From positions 6,882,001 to 6,946,000 of the forward strand of contig NC_134756.1 of assembly GCF_050436995.1 (NCBI RefSeq): a stretch of 64,000 bases of DNA. The letters are read 5' to 3'. The notes under the pieces were generated by a model, which saw nothing but the letters and a program-made list of their open reading frames with translations, was not told the DNA's origin and searched no databases. This document shows positions 48,001-63,362 of the stretch, in pieces (within the stretch, counting starts at the first letter, position 1; each line of letters begins with the position of its first letter). Origin of the DNA: Anticarsia gemmatalis. Lineage: Eukaryota; Arthropoda; Insecta; Lepidoptera; Erebidae. The translations under genes were made by a program, and so were the position numbers.

Positions 48001-51000
48001 CCTATTATCTAATTAGGTGTGGTAATTCAGTGCATCCATAACCAAATACGTAGTTACTAGTTAGTATGTAATCTTTACAACACTGTGTGGTACATGCGGG
48101 TAGGACGGCGGTTATCACACGAAAGCAGCCTGCAATCCAGAACGATACCCGATAGTAATATTGTTTTACATACTTATGTAACAAGCCTAACGTAACAAAT
48201 AGCGCATTAAACTTAAACACATTTGTAAACAAGTATGTCAGATACCTAGAATGTTATATTTGCATTCTAAATAAATTGTAATGTATTGTTTATGTGCGTT
48301 TGTATTTACATTATGTATGTAGAGAATATAATATAATACTTTGAAATATTTGTAACGTATTGGTTTTCTGTATGGCTGCTTCATCAAGAATTGTGCCTAA
48401 TTTTCTTTTTTTGTAGAAACACTACAGTTTTAGGCCTTGATTTTGCTCGTAAAAAGAAGATGTCACTATTGGGTCATAGTCATGTCATGAAACACTACAT
48501 CGACCTGGATTTCTGTCACGACTTGTTCATGACAGTCGTTGTACCGACTTATTTCGATATAAATCTGTAACAACGAGTTTTAAGCACCCTACATTCGCAA
48601 ACTTTTTTATTGTTGTAAAACAGAATATTGTCCATTTGATGTCTATCCGAGAAGTTGCGTTATCTGTTGCCAAATTTGGTCAGATTGCGACGATTGTAAC
48701 TCTTGCGCAGTGGCGGAACACGTCGACGCGATTACGCGCATGCGCTGATGTTTTCCGGCAATGCTGTATGAACACTCGTTTACTAGATCTAATCAGGGTC
48801 TTGTCTTTTTCATTGTTTATTCTGGGAAGAAATCCGGATTTTTTTAGTGTTGTCGGAACATTTAACTTTAGGGCTTTTGTATGGACAGCCATAAATATGG
48901 CACTCAAAACATCATCTACTACTTGGTTTAACAAAAAATTTTAGAACGTAGAGTGCTTCCTTTTTGCTTTTCTTTTTTGTTGTTATGTATAACGATATTA
49001 AAGAGTTGGGTCGAAATCCGTGGCTAATTTGTTTATTGCTTGTGATGAGGCAAGTTAATGTATTCTTGTCGGTTTTTAGAGTATAGTTGTTACTTAGTTG
49101 AGTTCAATTTCTTTCTCAAATATGCTTCCGAATACCGCGATAGATGACTAACACAATGATTCATGCAGTTCTGACGTGGGACTTTCCTTACCCATTCTAT
49201 GATGCGTCTTTGCACGTTTTCATCACTAAAAAACCTTATTCCGTGTTTATCAGGACACGACACAATTGTTATTGTAATAATATATTATTTAGCGGCATGC
49301 GATCGAAGAGCTGTGATAAGATCCCACAGACACGTGTTACAATACGTGTTGGCTCACAACGTGCACATTTCATACCACCACTATTAGCGTCTGTGATATC
49401 ATTGGATCATTCATTTGCAGAGAGTAAACAAAAGGCGGACCTAATCTTTTATAACCTAACTAATAAGGCTCTAGTGTTACTTGATTCTTACTTTTCATTT
49501 AAAGTAAACAATGCTGACATTTCCTTCTTTATGTACATGATTTATTTAATGTCTTTATGTTCTGACAGGTAGGCAATATCATAAACACACTACGCCATAT
49601 CTTATTGAAACTTGTTTTGTTAATTTTTGACGTACGTTATATAAAAACTACTTCACACTGATCGAGAGCATACGTCATTACGATGTTTCCTCAACTGTCG
49701 TTTAGCGTCATTCCTGAAACATCTGGATATACACTTAACCATTCTGAGGCGAAGATTTTGATTGCGATTCAGTCTAAAAGTTACGGGTTCTTCCTTTCCT
49801 TCCTTATTGGTTGAAAATAGTCAGCCCTACGCCACTCCCTTTATGGTGTATCGACAGTTTGTAAAGGGCAGCTAACCGATTACCTCGCGACGACGCTGGT
49901 GACCTCCTGATTACTGCCGGGTTCTCGCAGCCTGTACACATTCATAATGGATTAATAATAAAAAAGATGAAAGGCCAACTGAGGCCGGCGATACTTTCAA
50001 TAGGTGCTTGTGTACGTATTTGGTAGATCAGGAAGCGCGTTTCTCTGTTTCCTGATATTTTACAATGTAGCCGAATAAACAGTCATTTGAGGGCTTTGAT
50101 TGCACTATGACTGCGTTCTTCTCGAGTATTTGAGTTCAGAAGTGTTTGTTTATGTAATATCATGTGTTCCGTGTTTGAGCGTGCCGTCGTATAATATTGT
50201 TGAGATATGCTTCATAATAAACCACGCTCTACTGGTCCTACTTTCAGTAGCTGAACATTGAACTACTTACTTACTTTTGAAATTACGAGTGCATTTAAAA
50301 TATATTACGCAGCTATCTAGTTTAAAGATTACTCAATACTATTTCGTATGTCTTTAACTAGTACACGAGACCTAGGTAATATGCGTAAAAAACAGAGCGC
50401 AGCTACTTTTGCTATTATTTGTAAAATAAAGATCATCTCAGCAGAGAACATCTGGCAAAAAGCGTAGTTTATAGAAACGATTGTCTAATTAAACGTGCGA
50501 TACAACTCACGTCGTTAAGTATTATTGTGTAATAATTACTGAATTACAACATGGCCGTTGGTTTGTACTATATTTGTGTATGAAATCGTGCATCGACTGC
50601 ACGCACACACAACGAATGTGTGCGAAAAAAACAGCGACTTTACGTGATCCGCCGCAATTAGTCCCATGCGAGCAATCGTAATCGTTTCGTCACACACTAG
50701 CTTAGTCAACATTTGCTGTTAGATAAGGCTTCAAATCAACAACAATATAATACGCCGTTGTAGATTAAGGTCAGCCAAAACAACATAATTGGCAATGTGT
50801 GCGTGAATTATTTTTATTTGATTATAATAGTGTATACTAAAGTTAACTCAATTTGGTAGGCACTGGAGCGAATACGCGAATACTAATAATGTGGTCGAGT
50901 TTAATATCAGTCCAAGAAAGAGTTCGTAGATATTTGCTACTGGATCCGGGAAGAATGTTATAATCAGCGTGATAGGGAGATAAGAAGGTGAATGCTCTAC

Positions 51001-51291
51001 CTAAGTCATTTAACCTCTTGTATCTACATTATCTTTATTAGCAGAGACGTCATCGAAAGTTTTAAAAAAGCCGTTGATATTTTGAAAAATATACTAAAGA
51101 TAGAACAATTATTTTTACCTTCCTGCTACTGATGGGTGGATTTGTAAACTATCCCTAAACAATTCCAGAAGCGCCATAATGTATTAGGTACATACTGATT
51201 TTGGTTGCGTTTTACACCACCAACATCAGATCTTTCATTCCTTTTTTAAACACCTACTTCATTTAATCTCTGCATCAAGGTAGACAGGTAG
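45076..51291. other. Upstream flank, no convincing gene
   Basis: Frames of 102 codons (48636-48944) and 142 codons (49144-49572) on the plus strand have no recognisable domain, no codon pattern distinct from their surroundings and no splice context. No RNA gene was seen. Confidence 0.45.
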
Positions 51292-51334
51292 AAAATGCCT
51301 TCGGCATTAAAGTTTAAAATAAATAAATATAAAG
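51292..51334 (+). repeat. Possible 3' tail of a lepidopteran non-LTR retrotransposon
   Basis: AAAATGCCTTCGGCATTAAA is a short hairpin (ATGCC/GGCAT) followed by GTTTAAAATAAATAAATA. That resembles the hairpin plus (AATA)n tails found at the 3' ends of many lepidopteran LINEs. Only about 43 bp are recognisable. Confidence 0.35.
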
Positions 51335-51757
51335 CTAAACTCAGTAAGACAGTCTAGTACCTTCAGGCACTGTTATCCCTCTAACATCTTTTTATTTTTG
51401 TAGACCACTCAGAAACAGAGTAGTGTCCACCGGAAACTGCAATAAAATGTGTATTTTGTAATAATAATGTTCCGAGAACAGATAATTGTGTTCCGAGTAT
51501 TGTAATTATATTGTCTTCCACGACCCATGGCTGGCACGATCGATTGCACTGTGTTGTAGTTACTAGTCTACCACTCCTCATTGAACTGTCTCATAGCGAA
51601 GGTTTATTGATTAGACCCGCAGTTTTGTGGAAATAGCTCATAGACAACTTCTACAAACAACTTTTACGTAAATACAAAATAAACGAACCATAGCCGTGAG
51701 TCGCGATCATCGATAACACAAAAGCTTCTTTGACCCTACTTGGAGTAGGCTTGCTAA

Positions 51758-51872
51758 CCCCGCTTTCTGAGTACATTTAGCGGTAGTTTATCTATTCAAT
51801 AGCGTTTTTTTGTATGAGTTTTAACGCTACTGAATAGATAAACTGCCGCTAAATGTACCTCAGAAACCGGGG
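51758..51872. mobile_element. 115-bp palindromic MITE, copy 1
   Basis: Almost the whole unit is an inverted repeat. The left arm CCCCGCTTTCTGAGTACATT pairs with the right arm ending AATGTACCTCAGAAACCGGGG, and the arms continue through TTTAGCGGTAGTTTATCTA. The apex has a T-rich loop. The right arm has one extra base (GAGGTAC against GAGTAC). A second copy is at 63247-63362. Confidence 0.75.
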
Positions 51873-54800
51873 ATTAATCATATGATTTCTGAACACTGTT
51901 GTAGACAACGTCATTATTAATGATCAAAATATTTGTTCGCTAGTTCAGTTTCTCGTCTTTGTTAGTGCATAACCAGCATCTAAAATAAGAAACAGCAATA
52001 CTAAGCTAGTTTCTATCCAATGATGCATTATAATATTAAGAGCGTAATTTATTTCTATGATTACCGGGTGTAGATCTTGTATGACGAAATAAGATCACGG
52101 GATATCCGTAAATTGCCTTAAAAAGCTTCACAGTACCACGGGATTTATGCAACTTTCATTCAATGGACCTTTTCGTGCAATGCTTCGTGCTGACTTAATT
52201 TGTTTCTCAAATCATTATTGGCCTTATATCCGCTCCATCGGAGATAGTGTACGCAATAATAGTTTCATCATGTCGAAACGTGAAAGTTAATCGGTTATAA
52301 TTTGCATTTGTTTGTAAACGGATTGTGTCATTGATTTGAAAATCACGCAATGTTAAAGAGTGCGATAAAAGGAACAAAAACAGATTATTGCGTTGATGTA
52401 CGTTGTAAGTTATTACAAATAAAATGTGTAACTGCATTATAATGCACGTGAGGAACATCAGTTATTTAAATATGTAGAATATTTTCTTGTAGAATTACCG
52501 GTACGTTAATCTAGTTGGAGCGGTTTACTTGATTGGTCAGGCTCTCGGCGAAGGGCCGCAAAACATCTGGCAAATTATCATAGCGACTCCAATAAGACAA
52601 TACTGCGTCGATTACCTGTTCTGTGCATAAACAGTTATTCACTCATGTGACATACACATTACTTGCCAACACTAGATGCTTTATATTTCTTGTTCGTTGA
52701 TTTTATATTTATAAACAGAAATTACGTTTGTAAAAGGATACGTTTACAGTAGTAGGTAAATACAGTAAACAATTTATTAAGATAAAAATAAATCAAAATT
52801 ATAATTCATAATTTCAATTGATGTACTGGAGTTAGGCCCAAGCCTACCTATTGCCTATTGCCAAATAAATTAGTTTTCATGAATACGAAAATACAATTAC
52901 CTTCTCTACATATTGAAGGATATGATAAAGCTAACTGTGTTTGCATAGCAGTCATGTCATTTAATGAGTTGTTCTAGGCTACCAACAGCTTATGTAAATA
53001 TCTTAATGTGTCAATTTCAACTAATATAGTCCTAAGCTCGAGTGTGGGGCCCGAGGTAGAGACGCAACAGAGCTTCCGATAAAGCAAGTTTAAATGAGTG
53101 AACAGTGTGTATTATTCTGTTCTAGTTTTAAATCTAAGCTGTTATGTTCTCAGTCAAACAAACTGTCTTTGTTCAGCATAACAGGAAAAAGCAATCTGTA
53201 CCTGGATAACAACACATTTGTACCCTTTGATCTAAATGTTACAATTAGCAGCTAATAATTAATAATTCACCATTGAAGTCAGGAACTATTTTTATTTACG
53301 TACTAAGCGCACGCATTATTCACGAGCGCGGTTTTCCTCTACAATGTAAACAGTTGATTAAGGACTCGTTAGCCTATTTTTAATGGAACACTATCGGGAA
53401 GGATATAATTAGCTCACGTTCGATTGTTGTACTCAGTTAAAACTACTAATTGGATGGTATAATAAATCGCCGTATCGCTCGGTGTTATCGATTCTGCCTT
53501 ACAGTCACTGCTCTGTACCCACGCCCAACGCTTTTTGCGATACACAGCAAATAATAAATGGAAGCGACCAAGATCGGCAGTGGATCAGAAATATTCTTTG
53601 ATTCGAACATCTTCACTTTCTTGATTCAACCTTGCTATTCGCCAATTACAAGTAGGGGATTTAAAACTAAGATAATTAATAGAAATCGTACGATAAATTA
53701 TGATTATTAATCGCATGAAACTCGCATAAGTGTAGAGCGTGTCGAAGACAAAGTACCAACCTAATGTGGGCGCTTGTATTGTCTGACTTTATGCTAGTGA
53801 TGAAAGGTCTCAAGCATGATTACGTTGTTACTTGTTGCAGAGTTTATATCTAAGTATTATTGATTCTTCGTACTATTATTTCAATGTTAGTATTTTATTT
53901 ACTGGAGATTACGTTGGGACATTGACCTGTCTTTCAAATTACGCACATTTTCCGACTACTTTTTTATGAACGTCGGCCTGGACAGGGGGCGCCCCATCGA
54001 ATATTTAATCATTTGCAATATCTAAATCCGAAATTGTTAGACGAGTGACGCATATTTACATTAATGTTTAGTACATTTTTATACGTTTTTATTGAACGGC
54101 TTCTAACAAATAAAGAGTCGGTTTTTCCTGTAACTTTTTATCAATTGAATATTTAGTTGGTGTTTAACAACGTTGCAACTATCATTCAATCGTCCGAGAC
54201 ATGAATACAAATGAAGGAAAATTCTCTGTTATGACCGATAATAGCTTATTATCTACATCTCTACGATTTAATGAATTACGTACTAATGACTATTTAATTG
54301 TTGTAATTATGACGCGCTCCTATTACTGTGTACCTACAGCCAAGCGTGCTTGCCTGATTTCTGACCTTCGGTCTAATGTTTGATCTTAGACTTTGTAAAG
54401 GAAACTGCTCTAATATGCTCTACACTAATATTTATCCGCTTAATTATCCTAGTAATTCCGTCATCGTGCTATGTTTAATGGTGTTAAGTATTTATTTACA
54501 ACGTCTGGAAAACAATACCTAAGATTGTGTAATGAAATAATCGCACAGCCCTTATCAACACAGAATAATTAGTGCAATTAGTCGTTAAGGAAATAACTAG
54601 GAACCTACCAGCAAATATATTCTAATCTACGTCTATTTACTGTGGAATGTTTCCCTTAAAACTATTGCGCAACTGAAAACAGGTACTTATAGGATTTCGC
54701 ATATGATTTAACACCAAGTGTATGTTGTTATGTGATACACAGTGCTTTGTAAATAAACAACAGGGTAATCTAGCGGAACTGTGCCTTACGCAACACTAAA

Positions 54801-57800
54801 TTGACTCTAACGCTAAGGGAAACTGTAAAAGTATAGAAAATAACGCTTTTCATTCAGTATAACGAGCACGTACTCACGTTTAGTTCTTTGAGTCACCTAA
54901 TAACAGGTAAACGTATGAAAAATACTAGGAAGCCAGTCTAAGTGCTAGATAGGAACGCAGCATGTATTTTTCCATCATAATGAACACGATTAAAGGCGCT
55001 TCTGTATATAAAAGGAGACTTACGCAATATAGATCATAGTTTATATCGAGCTATGGTTCTATTTATTGTACATTCATGTTACAAAGTATAACAGGAAACC
55101 GATAAACCTTAAATACAAAGTATTTTTCATTCATTTGAAGCGGTAGTGGTAGACATGATTTTTGTTAGCATATTTTCAAACCAAGGAGATTGTCGATTTT
55201 AGTTCCAGCCCGTAAACTGCGCTTACTACCACTCATTTCATCAGCTTACCTCCAGATCGTATGGCTGAGCATTCAAACAAACTAACTACACCATTTATCT
55301 TGGAAGTAACTGATGTAAACTGCACATGAAATCGATGTTCATTTGCAGTATTCGTAATGACTTATGAGCTAAGGCTTTGCAATCGTTAACGCACATTCTC
55401 ACTAATCAATTTGTTTTCTTCTATGATTCTAATTATGACGAACTTTTAAACTGAAAACTTGAAGAGTTAATAAGAAGAGTCCTTCGTTAATCTGTTTTGC
55501 AATACTTTAAAAGCGTATTCTCATAAAATTGACGAGAGGTGAAATGTTACTTACATATTTTAGCATCGGTAAAGTTAAGTTTGTATATTCATATTTTGTA
55601 ATTTTACTTGACAACGCAGTTAAGAACGTATACTACTAGAAACCTCATCTAAAAATAATTCCAAACTATAAATCGTAAATAAACAATTATCGAAGTAACC
55701 CTGAACATCAATCATTATCTCCTAAGTTATATTTAACGGTCAAAATGTGAAATAGTCACCTTACTAAATTATGTTTAGAGGTTTCTTTAAACTAAAATGC
55801 CGTAGATATAATAAACGTCAGCACACATTGTGACAGAATTTGGAAGATTGTTGGAAGGTTGCATCGAACGACCTTTCAAATTGTGCTTTTATGTTTATTA
55901 CAATAAGTTAGAATGTTCAAGGTAAGCTAAGACTTTCCTTGAAGATGTTTGATGCTATTTTAATTTATTTAACAGCTTTTGAGACTAAAATTGTCATTCT
56001 CTATTTATACGTGCTTTTATCATCGTTATTTGTCTAAGTATCATCAATGTCTGAAAAAAAAGGATTATACCTTTTATTCTTATCGCATTAACATCTCGTA
56101 TAAAGTCCTGAAATACATTGTCTCAATAAAGTCTCTTGGTACAAAACCACTTTTTTCAAAGTCAATTACATCGAAGGTAAAGAGCTTTTAAGAAGAGTCA
56201 GTCAAGACATAAAGGCGTTGGCTTGGCGAGTCGCTAATAGTTCCAATAACGCAGATCGCTCACGAGGAAGTTTTAGGACCGGTTCTGCTGCCCAACCGAC
56301 GGAGTGTCGCCAGCGATACACACATGCCATTTATAATAATACCCTCCTTCCACTGACACTCTACAACTAGGAAGTATTGATACTCGTATGACGCGATTAT
56401 TGCAGTGTTTATCGTAACTTATCGCTTGTAAGGAAACTTCTCGGTTTCTTTGTTTAATTTTTGTACCACTCTGTCGACAAACATACTTAATTTAAATGCG
56501 TGGCTAAACAATGTTCTTATGAAGTTTAATTATGGATATGATGCTTAATAGAAGCGGTTATAAAGACGTTGGTATTTTCTTTACGATTGGCAAATATCTG
56601 TGTACTGTATTTTATGGTACGAAGCTATTAAAGATAGTGTTTAAAACAGCGGATCCTGGCTGCCCCGAGCACCTAATCGCGGTCTGAACGGCTCGCCTCG
56701 AATTATAACAGCACGCACTAATTTGAATAATGAACAATGTTACCCCCACAACCGGTTTGATCACGCGACCGCACCGCGGCGTGCCTGCGCGAGCGCTGCT
56801 TTACGATCGAGGGATGCTGGCCTATAAACGTGAGCACTAAAACCTTTTGCCATTCTCTCGAATTGGACGTTAAAAGAAATGAAAATGCAAAATTATTGCA
56901 TGGTTTCACGTATCCAAAGTGTCGGTCGGTCAAGATCGATATTCACATTACGGCGGGCATCATTAAATCCCCGTAGGCAGCAATTCATCATCGGATATTT
57001 TTTGTCTTTAGTTAGAGATTCGATGTTACATAATTTAAGAACAAAAGGGACTAGGAAAAAAAGTGATGCCCGCAGAGTTGGGACGAGAACAAAGCGTGCA
57101 TTCGCCAAGTTATGTTTTTAGGTACAATCTGAAGTAGGCCTGGCCATTTTAACTGCCACATAAATCGCGGCCGTGTGGACGGAAACAATGAGAGCAGCCA
57201 TTTGTGTTTTGTTTTTTTTCGCCAACGAAATAGTCGACTAGCGGGATATTACATAAGATCGCTCGGCATTTCGATACCACTTACAACGTCCGACCGACTC
57301 TGATCGACCGGCTTTGTGCGTGTTTCAAATAAATCCAAACTGGTATCTCTTATTCGCATTCAGCTTGTCTGTATCCAATCTTGACTCAATTCATTCTATT
57401 AGCATAATGTGGTATTAAAATTATTACTTGGCTAACTCTGCGTGATGACTGGAGGAAGTCCTTTAGTCATTATTCCGTCTTAGGTAAGTAATAGAAACGA
57501 ATATGACTCGAGTACAAGAACGTGTTCACGACATACACAGTTAGAATATTGTGTACTAATTAATTATTCCTTCACGCTCAATACATAATATTACGTACTG
57601 CATTATGTGTACAATTAAGAATATTTCGTTAAGTTTTGAGATTACTATCTTGTTTCCAGGAAATAGTCCGCGGCATCTTATTATAAACAAGTTTATCTGG
57701 TGTCCAAATTAAACGGATTGTTTTCGCTTTCGTAGAGATAAACAATATTATTACTATTGAGTTTATCGTCGACACCATTAATTAATATTACGCTTATCAA

Positions 57801-60800
57801 CTAAAAGTGGGTTGCGGTTTGGACTGTGATAGTTGGATATTATTAATACTTATTCCTATTTCCGTTCACAACGGCCATTTTTTTATTTTGGTGTTCTTGT
57901 TGATTGATCCATTTCGAGTCTGTCGAAACATCGAGCACACAATTATTACTCACTCAAATTGTAATAGAGCGTTGATCGCGTGAGTAGTTTGCATTGACGT
58001 TGAAATTATCAATTCGCATTGGACGTTTTAACAAATAACTTCACAAGAAAAATATAAATGGTAATCATTTGAATTTTATTAACTAATAAAATATTAGGTT
58101 AGCGGGTTGAATCACAACATTAACAACACATTGTGTGTCGTGCCGGAAGTTTGAACGTCTAACATGTGCCAATATGACAACTGTTACATATTAGTTTAGT
58201 ATATTGCCACATAGGTGGAGGCTTTTGTACGTATTTGGTCTTTAGTATTTGCTCTATCGTTTACTTTTTATACAGGTACAAATAAATGTAAATTGCATAC
58301 TCAAGGAATAGACAATTAATTTTATTATATTCAATTTCATTTAAAGTACACCTATGTAATCATCATCATATAGATAATTGCACCTAGAAAGCAGGTGGTA
58401 CTTACAACATTAATTAGCTATCTTGTCCAATTAAGGCTATAGGCAGTTAGTACCAATAAGGGTGCAGCAGTCTACCATTACTTTGATTACAACAGAATTA
58501 TTGCAAAAGTGTTAAAGCATTGCTTTCCTGCTTCTATCAGAATTGGTGTCTGCGTACCTAAATAAATTCGAATACGATTTTGAGATAAAAACATATTTAT
58601 TTTTAATATTACCTAGTGTACAGGCAGGCATAAAAAGCTTTATTGATTGAGGTGTCCATTAATAATTTAAATAAATAAATTAATAATTGCCGAGCCTTAA
58701 TCACAAGTGGAGCGCCATTAAGATTCATAGTTTGTGAAAACATCTCAATAAAAATGATAATTGAAAAGCTTCTGATGCAACCATTTTGTTTACTGTTTGA
58801 TCAAAGCAGTTGAGCAATATCGCGGCCCTATCGGCCATATGGGTGGCCGTGTAAATGTGTTGGGCCATTCAATTTTAATTAAATCGCGCGGACAAAATAA
58901 TTATCAAAAAACAATGAGTTAGAGCAATAGTAGGTAATTATTTGATCGTTAAGTCCAGATTTATTTAATTTCTAGACTTGTTTGAACGCATAAAACTTTT
59001 TATAAAAGGACGTGGTTCTCTGGTATTTTCATTAAACCAATATAATCCACTTATCTGAAGAAAAAGCCTACTTCTCATTCGTATATGCTATTAAGTACTA
59101 TTTTTGTATAATTAGTATTGATTTGGGCCTTCATATACAAGTGAACGACAAGCAAATCTCTTTAACTTTACAACAGGTAACAGTACCAAGTATATATAAT
59201 TATCTAATCTAAGACACTGCAATATCGCTCAAATATTTTAAGGTCCACACCGCGTTATTACTGTTTAGTGAACATAGCAATCATTTCGTTAAGGTCACTG
59301 TTCACAACAATTTAAACGAACATGACTTCGATTTAAAATCTCACTTTATCATTGAAGTTAATAATTGAAATATATGGTGTGAGTTGAGACGTGGAGCGAG
59401 GCCGGCGCGATACGCGCTTATCACGGCTCGTCGACCCCACTCTGCGTGGCCGATAGCGTCCGAGTGCCGACCGATGCTTATTAGAACATGCACTATGAAT
59501 ACTGGGATTGAGTGAACCTTTTAGTGTTCATTAATTATGTCTAACATCTGCTGCAACTAACAGTTTTAGAGAAGTTAAAATTTGTCTATGTTTTGGACTT
59601 CAAAGGAAAAGGAAGAGTTTGCGTCCAATGTCTCAAATATGATGTCCTTTTCGTTACATATCCACATGGCTCAAAATTGATATAGTTCTGATGTAATTAA
59701 CATAACGGAGTGTAGTCATTCACCTGACATTTGACTTTGTTTGTGTAAGATTCGTATTGTTTCAATCTATTGAAACTATCGTATCAGTTATTTTTATGCA
59801 ATATCAGCAACATGATGGTGTAACGCTACGGTATCGATATTTTTGTTCCGATAATAATAGTAATCCACGAAACCGATATCGATCTCGGTATTAAAGGTTA
59901 ATGTACCTATGTTTTAAGTACAAAAGAAATTTACAATAAGCTGTAATGATAGCAGTAATCGGTCGTACGAGGTCGCCTCGACGCGACGTTCTTGTCACAC
60001 GTCAAAACAAAATTTGTATCTTTATTTGTTGACGATATTGCATGACGTAGTTAAATTAATTACCTAAATAAACAAGAATTATGTATTTGTAAGCTGTTTT
60101 GATAGATATGAGTATTTTTGTAATATTATACGAGCCGGCATCATTCTTATTTGTTTATTTTACAAAGTAGGAATTTCGTTGAACCAATATTTTTGTAAAA
60201 TATATAAATTGCATTTAATACAAATGAGTACACTTATCGACAGAACGCAATCAAACGATATTTATAGATAGTTCTCGGTAGTAGGAGGGCCATCGACTTA
60301 ACGTTGAGTACAGTCGTCGACTCTACAATTAGATGCCAATTGACCCCAGACAGACTGTGGCAACATCGCTACTACGTCACGAGACATCCATGGCCTTGCT
60401 ATAGACCATCACTCGTAGTCGTGATCACCATAAGGACTGAAATACACATGATATGTAAAACATCTATGTAATACTATAGGAAACAACACTCGCATGTTTT
60501 TAAAGTTAAGACTCTGACCAAGTCACGAGAGGGTAAGGCTTAATAAGCTTATTACAAACCCATGGCTAATTTATTTATTCTGAGTATTCTAAGGCAATAT
60601 ACAAAGCCATGCAAATGTTACAACTAATCTACGCTTAGAAAGTTCGAATAACGTTATCGTGGCTAAGAGAAGAAACAGAGTAGCTAAATATGCCTCGATT
60701 CATATCCTTTAAGTTTTTGTGTATTATCATGTACTGTGTATTTCAAGCTTTATTCACTTTATTCATGTTAGATATCAGCTGTTCCTCGGCTGATAATGTA

Positions 60801-63246
60801 CTCATTGCTCAATGCATATTGCTGTTGAATTCAATTGCCAATAAAAGAGTCGCAGGTTAATAATGTTTGTTGGTAACATGCAACGCGATATTTTTTGCAT
60901 TAGTCTGTACGAGTGACACACAATTGTAGTCTAGATAAACGGAATATATTGCGTTTTTATGTAAAAATGTATGTACGCGTTCGCTCTCCATTTGGGGCTG
61001 AAAGTAAAAGTAATATATTACAGGTGCATTTTCAGATCACTCGCAAGAATCGCATGTTTTATATGTGTGTATAAAGTAGTATGTTAAAAATACGCTTTGT
61101 TTTATGAAAGTCTTTGAAACCACCTGGCATTTTAATAAACCTTTGACTATTATTAAGTGACAAACGGGCGCGTAAAGTTTTAAGTAATATCAATTTCTTT
61201 CAGACTAAACTAGTTCGCGCAACCCTTAACCCCAATATATTTTTACTCTTCATCTTGTGTGGAAGTAAACGATTTCAATTTAAAGTAACATAGTATTTAA
61301 ACATCCGTAGGCATAACATACAGCGGTAGGTATAATAACTGTCGACTCGTTGAGCCAATTGGAGCGGCCAGCGAGCGTTATTGTGCTCGAGATGACCGCC
61401 ACGATGAATGACAACTTGCACCCACTTTTTATATTGATTTATGGCATATTAAATATGTTTACGTAGTTTAACGACCTTGTTTATTTTCTGTTGAAGTGTT
61501 GAAGCACTTCTAACCCTAGGAAATTACTCACTTCAACAGTATTAGAAGGAAAAGATCCAATATTCCTATCATCGGTTATCAAAAGTAACTCGTCAGAAAA
61601 TCAGCAATAATTTTACTCTGTATTTGTATACTTATTTCCTAATACCATATCTATAAACTATAAACAATTTAATAACAGCATACAAAATTAAATAAACTTT
61701 GATACAGAAATAATACGGAGTTCCCGAGGAAATGGAAATGAATTCGTCGCGGCTTCGGTGTAGTAAAAGCTCATAAAATAATACGCTACCGACGTTTTAA
61801 CATCGGAACAGACACCAATAAATAGATGTAAAGTTTAATAGTCTCAATACATCGCTTCAATGCATACAAGACTAATGTACTGAATTAAAATAGCGAATAC
61901 CTTTGCATATACATGTATCAGGTTGACGCGTCTCATTAACTCGATTGAGAAAAACGGGTGCAAGACTTGTAATCGATATTAACTATGTTATGTTTTTATA
62001 ACATACTATTTATAGACAAGTTACACTCCGATGTTCCTTTATTGCGTGTTTATTTGTATTAAAATGGCTACCATATAGTACCAAGTAGTATTAAGTTGCA
62101 TTCCGCACGGTAAAGTTAGTATTACTTTAGTAATTTGTTATACAAGGAGCGTTTTCTTTGTCACGAAACAATAAAATTTCTATCTTTTATACTTTGGTCT
62201 AAATAAAAGGGAATAGTAGAATAATTATTTTTAAATTGCATTTTTCTTTGTCGTAATATCAATATTATGCAATATTTAAAATGCTCTAGGCTACGATTTA
62301 ATAATATGTTTGAATTACTCCTCTTAGTTAATAATAAAACGGTAGTATTCTGCGTAAAATATCTTATTCTTTCGCCTTCATAATGTTAGTCGTTCGTATT
62401 TCGTAAAAGGACGATATGTCTTCCATCATAACAACTTAAAATGAATGTGGACAAAGTGCTTTCTAGTACGTTGAAGTTTCAATTTAGATTGGTTCCGAGA
62501 AGAAATTCTATCGGTCCAGACAGATGGATGCTGATTGCTTGGCTCTTGTTTCATTGTACCCAATCTAGTTCCATTAAACGATCAATATGCTTACTGATAC
62601 ATTATTGTATGGCTTCAATATAGCTATTTTTGGTAGTGTCACTTTCAATTTATTTACCACGTGTTTTTACTTAAAGTGAATGTTGTTCATTGTTACTAAT
62701 GTAACTGGAATGTTTTATTGTTTAAGGGCAATTGCATTTCGAATAATTACGGAGAATAAGTTCTATTCATTTCACGGATTTCCATTGTAAAATAAAAATT
62801 AAACGGGGAAACTCAATATTTAATCTGTCGTTGTCATAATTTCGAAATGCAGCAGGGAGTCAAGAGTTCAACACTAAAAATAGGAGATTTCCATTTTCGT
62901 TTATTTCGATGTGAAATTAATTAAAATGTCTTATGTTTTAAGAACATATAATTCCGGCAACATTATGCGTACAAAGGTGTTGTTTATCACCTAAACATAG
63001 CTTGTTGTGGTATGTATGTAGGCAATAAATATAACAATTTTGCAACACAATGCACAATGACAGCAAATAAACTCTGCAATTATGTACTAAAGTGATTTTG
63101 TTAGTAATGAGTAATAGAAACTGGAGGAAAACAAACAAAATGAATCAAAATGACCTAAGTATAACGAGAACACGGGATCATTAAGTATTGAATAACAATG
63201 AATTTACTCTAAACATTATACCTAACATAGGTTAAAGAACGACTAA
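51873..63246. other. Upstream flank, no convincing gene
   Basis: About 11 kb of AT-rich DNA. GC-richer stretches occur at 56640-56830, 57120-57310, 58810-58900 and 59390-59480, and contain AT-hook/homeobox-type AATTAAAT or CATAAATC motifs next to CG-rich words. They may be enhancers, but nothing is proven. No exon was recognised. Confidence 0.4.
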
Positions 63247-63362
63247 CCCCCGGTTTCTGAGTACATTTAGCGGTAGTTTATCTATTCAATAGCGTTTTTT
63301 GTATGTGTTTAAACGCTACTGAATAGATAAACTACCGCTAAATGTACCTCAGAAACCGGGGG
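63247..63362. mobile_element. 116-bp palindromic MITE, copy 2
   Basis: The same family as 51758-51872, with more regular ends (CCCCCGGTTTCTGAG and its complement) and the same one-base asymmetry between arms (GAGTAC against GAGGTAC). The two copies therefore share that asymmetry by descent. Confidence 0.75.

Noticed and set aside
48636..49572. Two plus-strand frames of 102 and 142 codons
   Set aside because: No recognised family and no coding-type composition. They probably occur by chance.
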